18,753 nucleotides of DNA from Desulfurococcales archaeon (GCA_027083045.1 JALWQP010000086.1:1-18753), one strand, 5' to 3'. Numbered from the stretch's first letter, positions 1-7,069 are shown. Translations and numbers: made by a program. The notes: generated by a model not told the origin, from the letters alone.

Positions 1-381
1 CCGCGTACAAGTATAGATATATTCATAGAAGTACTACAAGCAGACGGAGGTACACGAACAACAGGTCTAACAGCGGCTTCGCTAGCATTAGCCGATGCAG
101 GCATACCCATGAGAGATCTGATAGCGGGAGTCGCTGTAGGAAAAGTTGATGGTGTTCTAGTACTTGATATTGATGAGCTAGAGGACGAATATGGAGAAGC
201 AGATATGCCTATAGGTTATGCGGCAAGTATCGACGAGATTATGCTACTACAGCTAAACGGGGTACTCACACTTGAGGAATTCAGGAGAGCAATTGAGCTC
301 GCCAAAGAGGGAGCTAGGAAGATTTATGATCAGATGAAGAAGACTCTTCATGACAAGTATCTAAAAATTATCGAGAAGTGA
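1..381 (+). CDS. rrp41: Archaeal exosome catalytic subunit Rrp41, 3' part
   Basis: Rrp41 is the phosphorolytic 3'-5' exoribonuclease and polyadenylation subunit of the archaeal exosome ring, active as a heterodimer with Rrp42. The 126 codons in the window run open from base 1, so the start lies upstream. Seen directly: the RNase PH-fold signature GGTRTTGLTAASLALADAG at about 46-102, and the GEADMP stretch with an aspartate at 202-204 in the position of the family's active-site Asp. The C-terminal helix (EEFRRAIELAKEGARKIYDQ) is typical. It ends at TGA 379-381, 10 bases before the rrp42 start, so the two subunits of one ring are made from one transcript. The only oddity is truncation by the window edge. 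Confidence 0.96.
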   Translation, partial: PRTSIDIFIEVLQADGGTRTTGLTAASLALADAGIPMRDLIAGVAVGKVDGVLVLDIDELEDEYGEADMPIGYAASIDEIMLLQLNGVLTLEEFRRAIELAKEGARKIYDQMKKTLHDKYLKIIEK

Positions 382-391
382 GGTGAAAAAC

Positions 392-1255
392 ATGTCTCTT
401 ACACCAACAAAACAACCAATAATTCCGAGGATAAAGAGGGAAACCATAAAGAGCCTAATTAGATCAGGAGAAAGAATAGACGGGAGAAAGCCCGAGGAAT
501 ATAGAAAGATAAGTGTATGGCTCAACCCTGTACCCAAGGCCGAGGGAAGTGCTCTTGTCAAACTAGGAGATACAACAGTCATGACGGGCACTAAACTGGA
601 GATAGGCACACCATTTAGTGACAGACCAAATGAGGGAGTTCTACAAGTACATGCAGAGTTTGTCCCTCTTGCATCACCTTCATTTGAGCCAGGTCCACCA
701 GATGAAAACGCTATTGAGGCAGCCAGAGTAGTTGATCGTTGTCTCAGGGAGCCCAGGGCTGTTAAGCTTGAAGACCTTGTTATAATTCCAGGTAAAAAAG
801 TATGGCTTGTATTCAATGACATTTATCTGCTAGATCATGATGGAAACGTTATTGATGCCAGCATGCTATCAACGATGTTGTCGCTCAACATGGCTAAAAT
901 ACCCAAGATTGTTAGCATCGAAGATGATAATGTTATAATAGAAAAAACAGTAAAAGAAAGGCCTCTACCAATAAATCTCAATGTTGTAACAATATCTATT
1001 GGACTACTCGAGGGCTACATGATTGTTGATCCAACGCTAGAAGAGGAAACTGTCCTTGATACGAAGATAGTCATTGGGGTAGATGAAAAAGGAAGAATTG
1101 TTGGTATTCAGAAGACAGGCATGGAGGGTATTAAACCGAGTCAACTTGACGATATCATAGACCTAGCACTAAAGAAATCACAAGAACTTCATTCGATCAT
1201 AAGGGAAGTATTAAATAATCCAAATGCATACACTACTCCACTAGTCTTACAATAG
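392..1255 (+). CDS. rrp42: Archaeal exosome non-catalytic ring subunit Rrp42
   Basis: Rrp42 has the RNase PH fold, lacks its own active site in the known archaeal enzymes, and builds the hexameric exosome ring with Rrp41, supplying RNA-binding residues. The 287-residue product matches the family along its length: RIDGRKPEEYR near the N-terminus, GSALVKLGDTTVMTGTKLEIG, FEPGPPDENAIEAARVVDR, and VDPTLEEETVLDTKI in the second half. A GTG at 383 could extend it by three codons. ATG 392 is preferred because GAGGTGA at 380-386 sits at ribosome-binding distance and the Sulfolobus protein has a similar start (M-S-x-T-P). It directly follows rrp41 and is followed 20 bases later by rpl37ae. Confidence 0.97.
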   Translation: MSLTPTKQPIIPRIKRETIKSLIRSGERIDGRKPEEYRKISVWLNPVPKAEGSALVKLGDTTVMTGTKLEIGTPFSDRPNEGVLQVHAEFVPLASPSFEPGPPDENAIEAARVVDRCLREPRAVKLEDLVIIPGKKVWLVFNDIYLLDHDGNVIDASMLSTMLSLNMAKIPKIVSIEDDNVIIEKTVKERPLPINLNVVTISIGLLEGYMIVDPTLEEETVLDTKIVIGVDEKGRIVGIQKTGMEGIKPSQLDDIIDLALKKSQELHSIIREVLNNPNAYTTPLVLQ

Positions 1256-1275
1256 ATGCGGAATAGGTGGTACCA

Positions 1276-1539
1276 GTGGCGAAAAGAACACGTGTGGTCG
1301 GCATAGCTGGTAGATACGGTGCAAGATATGGTTCCACACTAAGAAAGAAAGTCAGAGATATATTAGCGAGAAGATATGCAGACCATATATGCCCGTTCTG
1401 TGGCTCAAAAGGCAAGGTCTACAGGATTAGCGTAGGAATATGGGCTTGCAAGAAATGTGGTGCCAAGTGGGCAGGAGGAGCATATGTGCCGAGAACCGAG
1501 CTAAGCAAATATTTCCCCAAATATATTATAAGGGAGTAA
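1276..1539 (+). CDS. rpl37ae: Large-subunit ribosomal protein L37Ae (eL43)
   Basis: A small zinc-binding protein of the archaeal/eukaryotic 50S/60S subunit. The 87-residue product begins MAKRTRVVGIAGRYGARYGS, the usual basic N-terminus of L37Ae, and carries a C2C2 zinc ribbon with cysteines at about 39, 42, 58 and 61 (CPFC...CKKC). A GTG at 1267 is also in frame, but AGGTGG at 1265-1270 is then better read as the ribosome binding site for GTG 1276, which gives the family-typical N-terminus. It lies 20 bases after rrp42 in the exosome operon. In many archaea rpoP follows this gene; here only about 70 bases separate it from the Brix gene, too few for rpoP. Confidence 0.95.
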   Translation: MAKRTRVVGIAGRYGARYGSTLRKKVRDILARRYADHICPFCGSKGKVYRISVGIWACKKCGAKWAGGAYVPRTELSKYFPKYIIRE

Positions 1540-1577
1540 CAACGTCATTTTCTCACAATATTTACGTGTCTGTGTCA

Positions 1578-1588
1578 TCTTTATTTTC
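1578..1588 (+). promoter_or_regulatory. Possible TATA element before the Brix gene
   Basis: The 73-base gap after rpl37ae contains an AT-rich TCTTTATTTTC about 25-35 bases before the TTG start of the Brix gene, the right distance for an archaeal TATA box giving a very short leader. This would allow internal initiation of the imp4-pcc1-prefoldin part of the operon. It is a pattern match only, with no clear BRE. Confidence 0.3.
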
Positions 1589-1612
1589 TAGGAAAAAGCC
1601 AAGTGATGCTAA

Positions 1613-2161
1613 TTGATCATAGTAACAACATCACATAAACCGAGCCAACGTACCAGAAGCTTCGCCAAGGATCTTGCCAACGTCCTGCCAGAAGCAAAAG
1701 TTGTTACTCGAGGTAAAAAAACGCTTAAAGATCTCTCAGTAATAGGATATGGACTAAAGGCTAAATACGTATTAGTCGTCAGCGAAAAACACGGTAATCC
1801 CTCATTGATCAGGGCCTTCTACATAGATAGTACAACAAAATATCCCATACTAATACATAAGTACTCTATCATACTCAAAGGAGTAACCCTCTCAAGAGAA
1901 AATCCTAATGCCACTAAAACTTATGGAGCCGAAAAATATAGGGTGAACTATGATCTCTGCAGAAGTGAGCGTTGTTTCAGCCTAGCAGACATATTTACTG
2001 AATTATTATTCAATCGTATAGATACTGATGACTATGATATAGAGATCGTGTTCAGAGATGCTACAAACCTTACGATAATTGAATTTATTAATATTTACAA
2101 AAAGGTATGCGGACCCGTTATAAAAGTATCGAAGGTAAAAAAGGTTGACAGGAGAATATGA
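1613..2161 (+). CDS. Brix-domain ribosome biogenesis protein (archaeal Imp4-like)
   Basis: Single-domain Brix proteins bind rRNA and are related to eukaryotic Imp4, Rpf1 and Ssf1, which assist pre-rRNA processing and subunit assembly. The 182-residue product opens with VTTSHKPSQRTRSFAKDLAN, the typical archaeal Brix start, followed by VLPEAKVVTRGKKTLKDL and HGNPSLIRAFYI. Length agrees with archaeal members at about 180 residues. The start is TTG 1613, with a GTGATG just upstream. It sits in the exosome operon between rpl37ae and pcc1, as in other archaea, and overlaps pcc1 by 17 bases. Family assignment is firm; the exact role in archaea is inferred from eukaryotic relatives. Confidence 0.92.
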   Translation: MIIVTTSHKPSQRTRSFAKDLANVLPEAKVVTRGKKTLKDLSVIGYGLKAKYVLVVSEKHGNPSLIRAFYIDSTTKYPILIHKYSIILKGVTLSRENPNATKTYGAEKYRVNYDLCRSERCFSLADIFTELLFNRIDTDDYDIEIVFRDATNLTIIEFINIYKKVCGPVIKVSKVKKVDRRI

Positions 2162-2414
2162 GGTTGGACTGAAGATAGCTATGAGTGAGTCTTTATTTGT
2201 TAAATCCCTAATTAGCTCAATATTTCCCGACACACACGATGTACCGAGAGAATGTAGGATTATACTGAATAATCAAGACAGGATAAGGATTATTATCTTA
2301 TGCAGACGAATAAACCTTTTAAGAGCGCTACTGAATAGCTACCTTAGCGTTATATCAATGCTTCTCCATTGCTTAGAGGTGCTAGAAAATGAGCCAACAA
2401 AAACTCCCACCTGA
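2145..2414 (+). CDS. pcc1: KEOPS complex subunit Pcc1
   Basis: Pcc1 is the dimerising subunit of KEOPS, which with Kae1 and Bud32 makes N6-threonylcarbamoyladenosine at position 37 of ANN-decoding tRNAs. The 89-residue product has the size and layout of the family: an N-terminal strand (EYEVGLKIAM), a helix (SESLFVKSLISSIFP), two further strands with CRIILNNQDRIRIIILCR, and a long C-terminal helix (LLRALLNSYLSVISMLLHCLEV), within which archaeal Pcc1 proteins are most alike. No family-defining catalytic residue exists, so the call rests on fold pattern, length and position between Brix and prefoldin beta, where pcc1 is found in many archaea. Start is TTG 2145; a weaker alternative is ATG 2181-2183 region. 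It overlaps both neighbours. Confidence 0.8.
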   Translation: MTGEYEVGLKIAMSESLFVKSLISSIFPDTHDVPRECRIILNNQDRIRIIILCRRINLLRALLNSYLSVISMLLHCLEVLENEPTKTPT

Positions 2415-2757
2415 GGTCCAACAGACCCTGATTAGTTATCAAACACTCAGAGAGACATATGCAAAACTTGAAGCAGAACTAAAAATAGTTGAGAGCGAGC
2501 TAGCAGAGATAGAGCAAATACTTAGCAACATTAAGGATCTACCCGAGGACGCAGAAATATACAAACTAGTAGGCCATGTAATGGTCAAGAAAAAGAAAGA
2601 AGATATAACGAAAGAGCTTGAAGAAAAGAAAGAGCTTCTAGAAATAAAGAAAACAAAATATAAGAACCAATTGGATATCCTGGCGAAACAAATAAGTGAT
2701 ACTGAATCAAAGCTAAAAGAACTGCTATCCAAATATGGGATGAGTGTTGGTCAGTAA
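2389..2757 (+). CDS. pfdB: Prefoldin beta subunit
   Basis: Prefoldin is a hexameric chaperone (two alpha, four beta) that captures unfolded polypeptides between coiled-coil tentacles and hands them to the thermosome. The 122-residue product begins LPPEVQQTLISYQTLRETYAKL and has two long heptad-rich helices separated by a short beta-hairpin segment (DAEIYKLVGHVMVKKKKEDI), the characteristic beta-subunit layout. The start ATG 2389 has a strong AGAGGTG ribosome binding site at 2375-2381. The reading frame overlaps pcc1 by 26 bases and the following DUF3194-type gene by 14, which implies coupled translation. Position within the exosome operon is conserved in archaea. Confidence 0.96.
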   Translation: MSQQKLPPEVQQTLISYQTLRETYAKLEAELKIVESELAEIEQILSNIKDLPEDAEIYKLVGHVMVKKKKEDITKELEEKKELLEIKKTKYKNQLDILAKQISDTESKLKELLSKYGMSVGQ

Positions 2758-3058
2758 AAAGGAAAAAATCATAGGTCTTAATCTAGACCTCATCGATCAA
2801 AATATTCTATCGTCTATTGCTGAAAAGATCGAGAAAGAAGTAAAATCTTTTATCGAAAAACAAGTACCCCCAAAAACAAATTATGATGTTATAATACTTC
2901 TTGAAAATGATGGAAAAAGAATCAATTTCAGTATAGACATTGTTTTGAACGGAGAATTCGCTGGAATAATAGATTACGACGCTATAGTTGGGGATGCAGT
3001 TAATGTGGCTAGAAAAATATTGGAACAAGAACTCCAAAAATATAGAAAAACTTCTTGA
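2744..3058 (+). CDS. DUF3194-type small protein, function unknown
   Basis: A 104-residue acidic/basic alternating protein of unknown function. Proteins of this kind (DUF3194) lie just downstream of prefoldin beta in crenarchaea, and the position here together with the pattern YDVIILLENDGKRINFSIDIVLNG supports that family. What can be seen is an N-terminal amphipathic helix (LIDQNILSSIAEKIEKEVKSFI), two beta strands, and a C-terminal helix (DAIVGDAVNVARKILEQELQKY). There is no signal peptide, metal site or membrane segment. GTG 2744 and TTG 2747 are adjacent candidate starts inside the 3' end of the prefoldin gene, without a clear ribosome binding site, so translational coupling is likely. The end overlaps the beginning of the DHH gene by about 56 bases. 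Confidence 0.72.
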   Translation: MLVSKKEKIIGLNLDLIDQNILSSIAEKIEKEVKSFIEKQVPPKTNYDVIILLENDGKRINFSIDIVLNGEFAGIIDYDAIVGDAVNVARKILEQELQKYRKTS

Positions 3059-4045
3059 AAAACTCTTCACAGAGTTTGTCGGGAAAAATATATTTATACT
3101 AACCCATCGAAATGCTGATCCCGATGCAATTGCTTCAGCAATTGCTCTATACGAACTATTATCCAAAATGAAAATAAATACACATATAATGCTGCCCGAG
3201 GGGATGAACGAAATCTCAAAGCTCATTTTACAGGAATTCAACTTTATTGAGAAACACAAATATCATATCCTCGATCTTAAGAAGGGCGAAAAACTTCTCA
3301 TAAATATTGATGCGTTCATTATAGTCGACAATTAGCCCATTCTATCGCTACAAAACCATATATATTAATAGATCATCATCGTCCAGGCAAACTATGCAGA
3401 AACGCATCTATTTCAATAACCGATCAAAGTGCCCGCAGCACATCAGAAATAGTAGCCAAAATAATACTGTCGTCGGGACTAAGCCTATGTAAGGAGACAG
3501 CAACCCTGCTTTTGTCAGGAATACTTTATGATACACGACGATTTTTCTATGCGACAAGAGAGACTTTCGCAACAGTATATAATCTAATCTCGATTTTTAA
3601 TGCGGACTATCCGAAAGCACAATCGGTTCTCCAGCATGAAATGCCTATTGCCGAACGAATAGCGAGACTGAAAGCGGCCCAAAGGTTAGTAATCAGAAGA
3701 ATTGGGGATTGGATCATAGTATATAGTCATGTAAGTGCATATGAGTCGAGTTGTGCACGTGCTATTCTAGATTTAGGAGCGGATGTCGCGTTTATTATAT
3801 CAAAACACAAAAAGATCCTTAGGGTAGTTGGTAGGGCAAAACAATCATTCGTGAAAAATACAGGGATTAGTCTAGGAAGAGATCTAATGCCTCACTTAGG
3901 AGAGCTTCTCGGTGGTGTAGGGGGAGGACATGACACAGCAGCAGTTGCTGAAGGAGCGGCTAAGTATGATTTCACATATGTAGTTAACATAATACATGGG
4001 ATTTTAGAAAAAAAGATATTGCGAATAAGCAAACAAGCTTTATAA
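3003..4045 (+). pseudogene. DHH-family phosphoesterase, split by a one-base frameshift
   Basis: DHH/DHHA1 proteins are Mn-dependent phosphoesterases such as NrnA-type oligoribonucleases and RecJ-like exonucleases. Every family motif is present but in two frames. Frame A (to TAG 3333) has HRNADPDA at 3105-3128 and the Asp of IIVD at 3327. Frame B, open from 3311 to 4045, has DHH at 3371-3379, the Asp of ILYD at 3530, and the DHHA1 glycine loop GGVGGGHD at 3911-3934. The open stretches overlap only at about 3311-3332. The span is 1043 bases, so one missing base restores a 347-residue protein. No slippery heptamer is evident there. Intact motifs on both sides argue for a recent mutation or a sequencing error. 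ATG 3003 is preferred (GGGGAT at 2990-2995); TTG 2988 and ATG 2994 are alternatives. Confidence 0.88.
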
Positions 4046-4075
4046 TCCGTTACCAACATTTTCAACCCAATGAAG

Positions 4076-4084
4076 TATATTTAA
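4076..4084 (+). promoter_or_regulatory. TATA box of the EF-2 gene
   Basis: TATATTTAA at 4076-4084, preceded by a purine-rich stretch that could serve as BRE, lies about 27-35 bases before the EF-2 start at 4111. Initiation about 25 bases downstream would give an almost leaderless or very short-leader mRNA. It separates EF-2 from the exosome operon that ends at 4045. Confidence 0.6.
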
Positions 4085-4110
4085 CAGGCTTAAGTGCAAG
4101 GTTGATGGGT

Positions 4111-6321
4111 ATGCCTAGATACAAACAAGTAGCTGAAATACTTAGGATAATGAAAAACCTCGAACAGGTAAGAAACATTGGTATAACCGCTCACGTCGAC
4201 CACGGTAAGACCACATTGTCAGACTCACTGCTAGCAGCAGCAGGAATAATCTCAGAGAAGATCGCAGGACAAGCTCTAGCGCTCGACTACCTAGATGTAG
4301 AGCAGAAGAGAGGGATCACTGTAAAATCAGCGAACGTGAGCTTGTATCACGAATACCGAGGAAAACCATATGTTATTAACCTAATAGACACTCCAGGCCA
4401 CGTGGACTTCTCAGCCAAAACTACCAGAAGCCTAAGAGTACTAGATGGTGCTATTCTAGTTGTTGACGCTGTTGAGGGCGTAATGACCCAGACAGAGATG
4501 TACCTACGAATGGCTCTCGAAGAACGTGTACGACCAGTACTATTTATCAACAAGGTAGACAGGCTGATCAAGGAGCTCAGGCTAAGTCCTCAAGAGATAC
4601 AACAGAGATTCATACAAATAATAAAAGAAGTTAACCAGCTAATATCGATGTATGCTGACCCAGAGTTCAAGACTAAGTGGCAATTAGATCCTGCAAAAGG
4701 ACATGTTGCTTTCGGCTCCGCACGTGACAGGTGGGGCTTCACAGTCCCAATGGCCAAGCAGCGTGGAATAAAGTTTAGCGACATAATAGACCTCTACAAG
4801 AAAGGCAAAGATGCCCTTCCAGAGCTACAGAAACTAGCACCACTACATGAAGCAATCCTAGATATGGTTGTGAAATTCATACCAAACCCGAGAGAAGCCC
4901 AGAAATACAGGATCCCGAAGATTTGGCATGGAGACCTCAATAGCGAGATTGGAAAAGCCATGCTCGAAGCAGATCCTAGCGGGCCCGTTGTAATGCTGAT
5001 TAATGACATGCGCATAGATCCCCACGCAGGACTCGTAGGAACAGGACGAGTATTCTCAGGAACACTACGTCCCGGAGAAGAAGTATGGCTTGTCAATGCA
5101 AGGACTAAACAGAAGATCCTACAGGTAAGCCTCTACATGGGTCCATACAGAGAAATAGCCGATGAAATAGTTGCAGGAAACATTGCTGCCGTTTTAGGAT
5201 TAGATAAAGCCAGAGCGGGAGAGACCGTTGTAGATATAAAGTATCAGGACGTAATGGTGCCGTTCGAAAAACTAAGAACTATCAGCGAGCCCGTGGTAAC
5301 CGTCGCTATAGAGCCAAAGAACCCACGCGACCTGCCCAAACTAATAGAGGCTCTCCATAAGCTAAGCATTGAGGATCCAAGCCTAGTCGTGAGGATCAAC
5401 GAGGAGACAGGAGAATATCTACTAAGCGGTATGGGTCCCCTCCACATCGAAATAGCGTTGACGTTCCTGAAGGAGAATTACGGATTAGAAGTAGTTGCTT
5501 CACCGCCAGTAATCGTATACCGTGAGAGCATAAGAGCCGCCAGCAAGATATTTGAAGGCAAATCACCCAACAAGCACAACAAGTTCTACATAAGCGTTGA
5601 GCCGCTCGACGAGAAGACCATACAGCTGATCCATGATGGCATAATAACTGAAGATATGGACTCAAAAGAGCGTGCCAAAATATTGCGTGAACAGGCAGGA
5701 TGGCCCACTGATGAAGCAAGAAGGATATGGGCCATTGACGAAACAATCAACGTATTCATAGACCTAACCTCGGGTGTACAACACCTACGTGAGGTCAAAG
5801 ACACTATCATACAGGGCTTCAGACTAGCCATGCGTGAAGGACCGCTAGCAATGGAGCCTGTAAGAGGAGTCAAGGTCAAGCTCCATGATGCAGTAGTACA
5901 TGAAGACCCGGCACACCGCGGTCCAGGACAGATCTATCCCGCCATAAGAAACGCCATCTACGCTGGCATGTTAACCGCCAAACCGACACTACTAGAGCCT
6001 ATACAGAAGCTTGATATAAAGGCGCCTATAGAGTACCTAGGCAATATAACAACGATAATAACGAAAAAGAGGGGAAGAATATTGCAGGTCTCCCAGCAGG
6101 GACCAGTCGCAAGGATCTTGGCAGAAATCCCTGTCGCCGAAACATTTGATTTGGCCGAGCAACTGAGAGGAGCAACTGCTGGCAAGGCTATCTGGGGACA
6201 AGAGTTCAGTAGATGGGCACCTGTACCTGACAGCATGCTGATGGATATAGTGAGAAAGATTAGAGAACGCAAAGGCCTAAGGCCAGAGCCACCGAAGCCA
6301 GAGGACTTCATAGGTTTCTAG
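4111..6321 (+). CDS. fusA: Translation elongation factor 2 (aEF-2)
   Basis: This is the ribosome-dependent GTPase that drives translocation. The 736-residue protein has the G1 loop AHVDHGKTT, G2 region RGIT, G3 DTPGH and G4 NKVD in the first 160 residues, then domain II, and domains III-V with the SGMGPLHIEIAL and GVKVKLHDAVVHEDPAHRG signatures. His602 (codon 5914-5916) in AHRG is the residue converted to diphthamide, the target of ADP-ribosylating toxins. Length and sequence fit crenarchaeal EF-2 throughout. TTG 4102 and ATG 4105 are in frame upstream, but ATG 4111 gives the conserved MPRYK start, with GGTTGATGG before it. The 3' end overlaps the opposite-strand winged-helix gene by 14 bases. 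Confidence 0.98.
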   Translation: MPRYKQVAEILRIMKNLEQVRNIGITAHVDHGKTTLSDSLLAAAGIISEKIAGQALALDYLDVEQKRGITVKSANVSLYHEYRGKPYVINLIDTPGHVDFSAKTTRSLRVLDGAILVVDAVEGVMTQTEMYLRMALEERVRPVLFINKVDRLIKELRLSPQEIQQRFIQIIKEVNQLISMYADPEFKTKWQLDPAKGHVAFGSARDRWGFTVPMAKQRGIKFSDIIDLYKKGKDALPELQKLAPLHEAILDMVVKFIPNPREAQKYRIPKIWHGDLNSEIGKAMLEADPSGPVVMLINDMRIDPHAGLVGTGRVFSGTLRPGEEVWLVNARTKQKILQVSLYMGPYREIADEIVAGNIAAVLGLDKARAGETVVDIKYQDVMVPFEKLRTISEPVVTVAIEPKNPRDLPKLIEALHKLSIEDPSLVVRINEETGEYLLSGMGPLHIEIALTFLKENYGLEVVASPPVIVYRESIRAASKIFEGKSPNKHNKFYISVEPLDEKTIQLIHDGIITEDMDSKERAKILREQAGWPTDEARRIWAIDETINVFIDLTSGVQHLREVKDTIIQGFRLAMREGPLAMEPVRGVKVKLHDAVVHEDPAHRGPGQIYPAIRNAIYAGMLTAKPTLLEPIQKLDIKAPIEYLGNITTIITKKRGRILQVSQQGPVARILAEIPVAETFDLAEQLRGATAGKAIWGQEFSRWAPVPDSMLMDIVRKIRERKGLRPEPPKPEDFIGF

Positions 6322-6568
6322 CGATAACGTCGTCGGAGATACCAATATTTCTCCTCGGTTTTTCATAGACTACCATATACACGCTATCACTCCATTTGAT
6401 AAGATAGCCTAGTCTCGCCATACTGTTGAGAATCTTCCCAGCAGTCCTTGGTGAGACAGCCAGATCATACGCTATCTCATGAACTTTGACGAATCTTTTG
6501 CCGCTCTCCCTTAGCTTAATTGCTAATAGCCTCAAATCTATGGTTACGTTGACAGTGTATCGAGGCAA
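6308..6568 (-). CDS. Small winged helix-turn-helix protein
   Basis: An 86-residue protein with the helix pattern of a winged HTH: LRLLAIKLRESGKRFVKVHEIAYDLAVSPRTAGKILNSMARLGYLIKW, in which VKVHEIAYDLAVSPRTAGKILNSMARLG is the recognition unit and YLIKWSDSVYMVVYE the wing. It probably binds DNA, though some such archaeal domains bind RNA or proteins. GTG 6581-6583 would add five residues; TTG 6566-6568 is preferred because GGTGGG then sits six bases upstream and the product begins MPRYTVNVT. It is convergent with EF-2, overlapping by 14 bases, and head-to-head with tRNA-Asn. I cannot assign a regulon. Confidence 0.75.
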   Translation of the reverse strand: MPRYTVNVTIDLRLLAIKLRESGKRFVKVHEIAYDLAVSPRTAGKILNSMARLGYLIKWSDSVYMVVYEKPRRNIGISDDVIARNL

Positions 6569-6595
6569 TACTAGCCCACCCACTAACCTAACACC

Positions 6596-6603
6596 ATATT
6601 TAT
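6596..6603 (-). promoter_or_regulatory. TATA box of the winged-helix gene
   Basis: Read on the minus strand, ATAAATAT at 6603-6596 lies about 28-35 bases before the preferred TTG start at 6568, the normal archaeal TATA spacing for a short leader carrying the GGTGGG ribosome binding site. This spacing also supports TTG 6568 over GTG 6583. Confidence 0.5.
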
Positions 6604-6646
6604 GATAGAGGGGTTGACGAAAATATTTTCAGAATCTCCCGAAAAC

Positions 6647-6655
6647 AATAAAACC
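6647..6655 (+). promoter_or_regulatory. Possible TATA element of tRNA-Asn
   Basis: AATAAAACC at 6647-6655 is about 27-35 bases upstream of the tRNA-Asn 5' end at 6682, where an archaeal TATA box would be expected. It is a weak match and the only AT-rich element at that distance. Confidence 0.35.
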
Positions 6656-6681
6656 CAACACAGTATTATCAAATAGCCGGA

Positions 6682-6783
6682 GCCGGGGTAGCTCAGCCAG
6701 GTAGAGCGCCGGGCTGTTAACCACGGGTTCGAAGCCTGGCAGAGACCCGGTGGTCCGGGGTTCGAATCCCCGCCCCGGCGCCA
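6682..6783 (+). tRNA. tRNA-Asn (GTT) with a 25-base intron, CCA encoded
   Basis: The cloverleaf was assembled by hand: acceptor GCCGGGG (6682-6688) with CCCCGGC (6773-6779), D stem GCTC/GAGC, anticodon stem CCGGG (6709-6713) with CCCGG (6746-6750), T arm CGGGG-TTCGAAT-CCCCG (6756-6772), discriminator G6780 and encoded CCA 6781-6783. The anticodon GTT is 6716-6718, which gives asparagine. The two halves of the anticodon stem are separated by a 25-base intron at 6720-6744, lying after A37, the canonical archaeal position. CUG/CAG pairing next to an AG|A bulge at the 3' junction resembles a relaxed bulge-helix-bulge site for splicing endonuclease. The acceptor stem is identical to that of the tRNA-Ser at 17804. 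Confidence 0.95.
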
Positions 6784-6785
6784 CC

Positions 6786-6794
6786 TTTTTAAAT
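6786..6794 (+). promoter_or_regulatory. T-run/TATA element between tRNA-Asn and the L38e-like gene
   Basis: TTTTTAAAT begins two bases after the encoded CCA of tRNA-Asn. The five Ts are what archaeal RNA polymerase uses to terminate, and the same block reads as a TATA box that would start a transcript near 6815 for the L38e-like gene at 6851. Either role is plausible from pattern and position alone. Confidence 0.4.
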
Positions 6795-6850
6795 CATCGT
6801 AAACGTGAAGTTCTCCTGGCAAGAACAGTAATTAATACTGGAGGTAAACA

Positions 6851-7060
6851 GTGTTGGCACCTATACAGGTAAGCAGTGTAGATGAGCTCAAACAACACAT
6901 TCCGCAAGCTATAGAATGCAGGGTTGTAAGGGATGAGAAAAGTGGAAAAGCCAAGATCAAGGTGCGCACGAAACGCAAGCTCGTTACCCTAGTTATACCT
7001 ATCAGTAAAGTCGACAAGGTGCTGGAAGAACTGAACTGCCCCGAAGTAGTTGAGTTCTAA
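6851..7060 (+). CDS. rpl38e: Ribosomal protein L38e-like (eL38)
   Basis: A 69-residue basic protein resembling eL38 of the large subunit, which is known in eukaryotes and some crenarchaea. Against the eukaryotic protein the shared core is a short N-terminal helix (SVDELKQHI), then CRVVRDEKSGKAKIKVRTKR, and KLVTLVIPISKVDKVLEELN, corresponding to the eukaryotic VKFKVRCSRYLYTLVI and following helix. Size (about 70 residues) and charge pattern agree. GTG 6851 is chosen because GGAGGT at 6840-6845 is five bases upstream; TTG 6854 is the only close alternative. It stands alone between tRNA-Asn and the convergent aCPSF2 gene, with nine bases between the two stops. The call rests on remembered family patterns and not on a search. 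Confidence 0.75.
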   Translation: MLAPIQVSSVDELKQHIPQAIECRVVRDEKSGKAKIKVRTKRKLVTLVIPISKVDKVLEELNCPEVVEF

Positions 7061-7069
7061 TCAATGTTT

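Noticed and set aside
361..822. 153-codon open frame on the minus strand opposite rrp42
   Set aside because: Shadow of a well-recognised gene; serine/leucine-rich translation with no family resemblance or ribosome binding site.
3126..3145. Repeat GCAATTGC...GCAATTGC
   Set aside because: Falls on the conserved DAIASAIA codons of the DHH motif I region; explained by repeated Ala-Ile codons.
2807..3259. 150-codon minus-strand frame opposite DUF3194/DHH
   Set aside because: Phe/Ser/Ile-rich antisense of A-rich coding DNA, without a recognisable domain.
3311..3335. Programmed -1 frameshift signal in the DHH gene
   Set aside because: No X-XXY-YYZ heptamer in the overlap and no clear downstream stem; an indel or read error is simpler.
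5396..5746. 116-codon minus-strand frame inside EF-2
   Set aside because: Lies wholly within a highly conserved gene and has the biased composition of an antisense shadow.
6583..6822. 79-codon minus-strand frame crossing tRNA-Asn
   Set aside because: Covers the antisense of a tRNA and its promoter; not a plausible protein.
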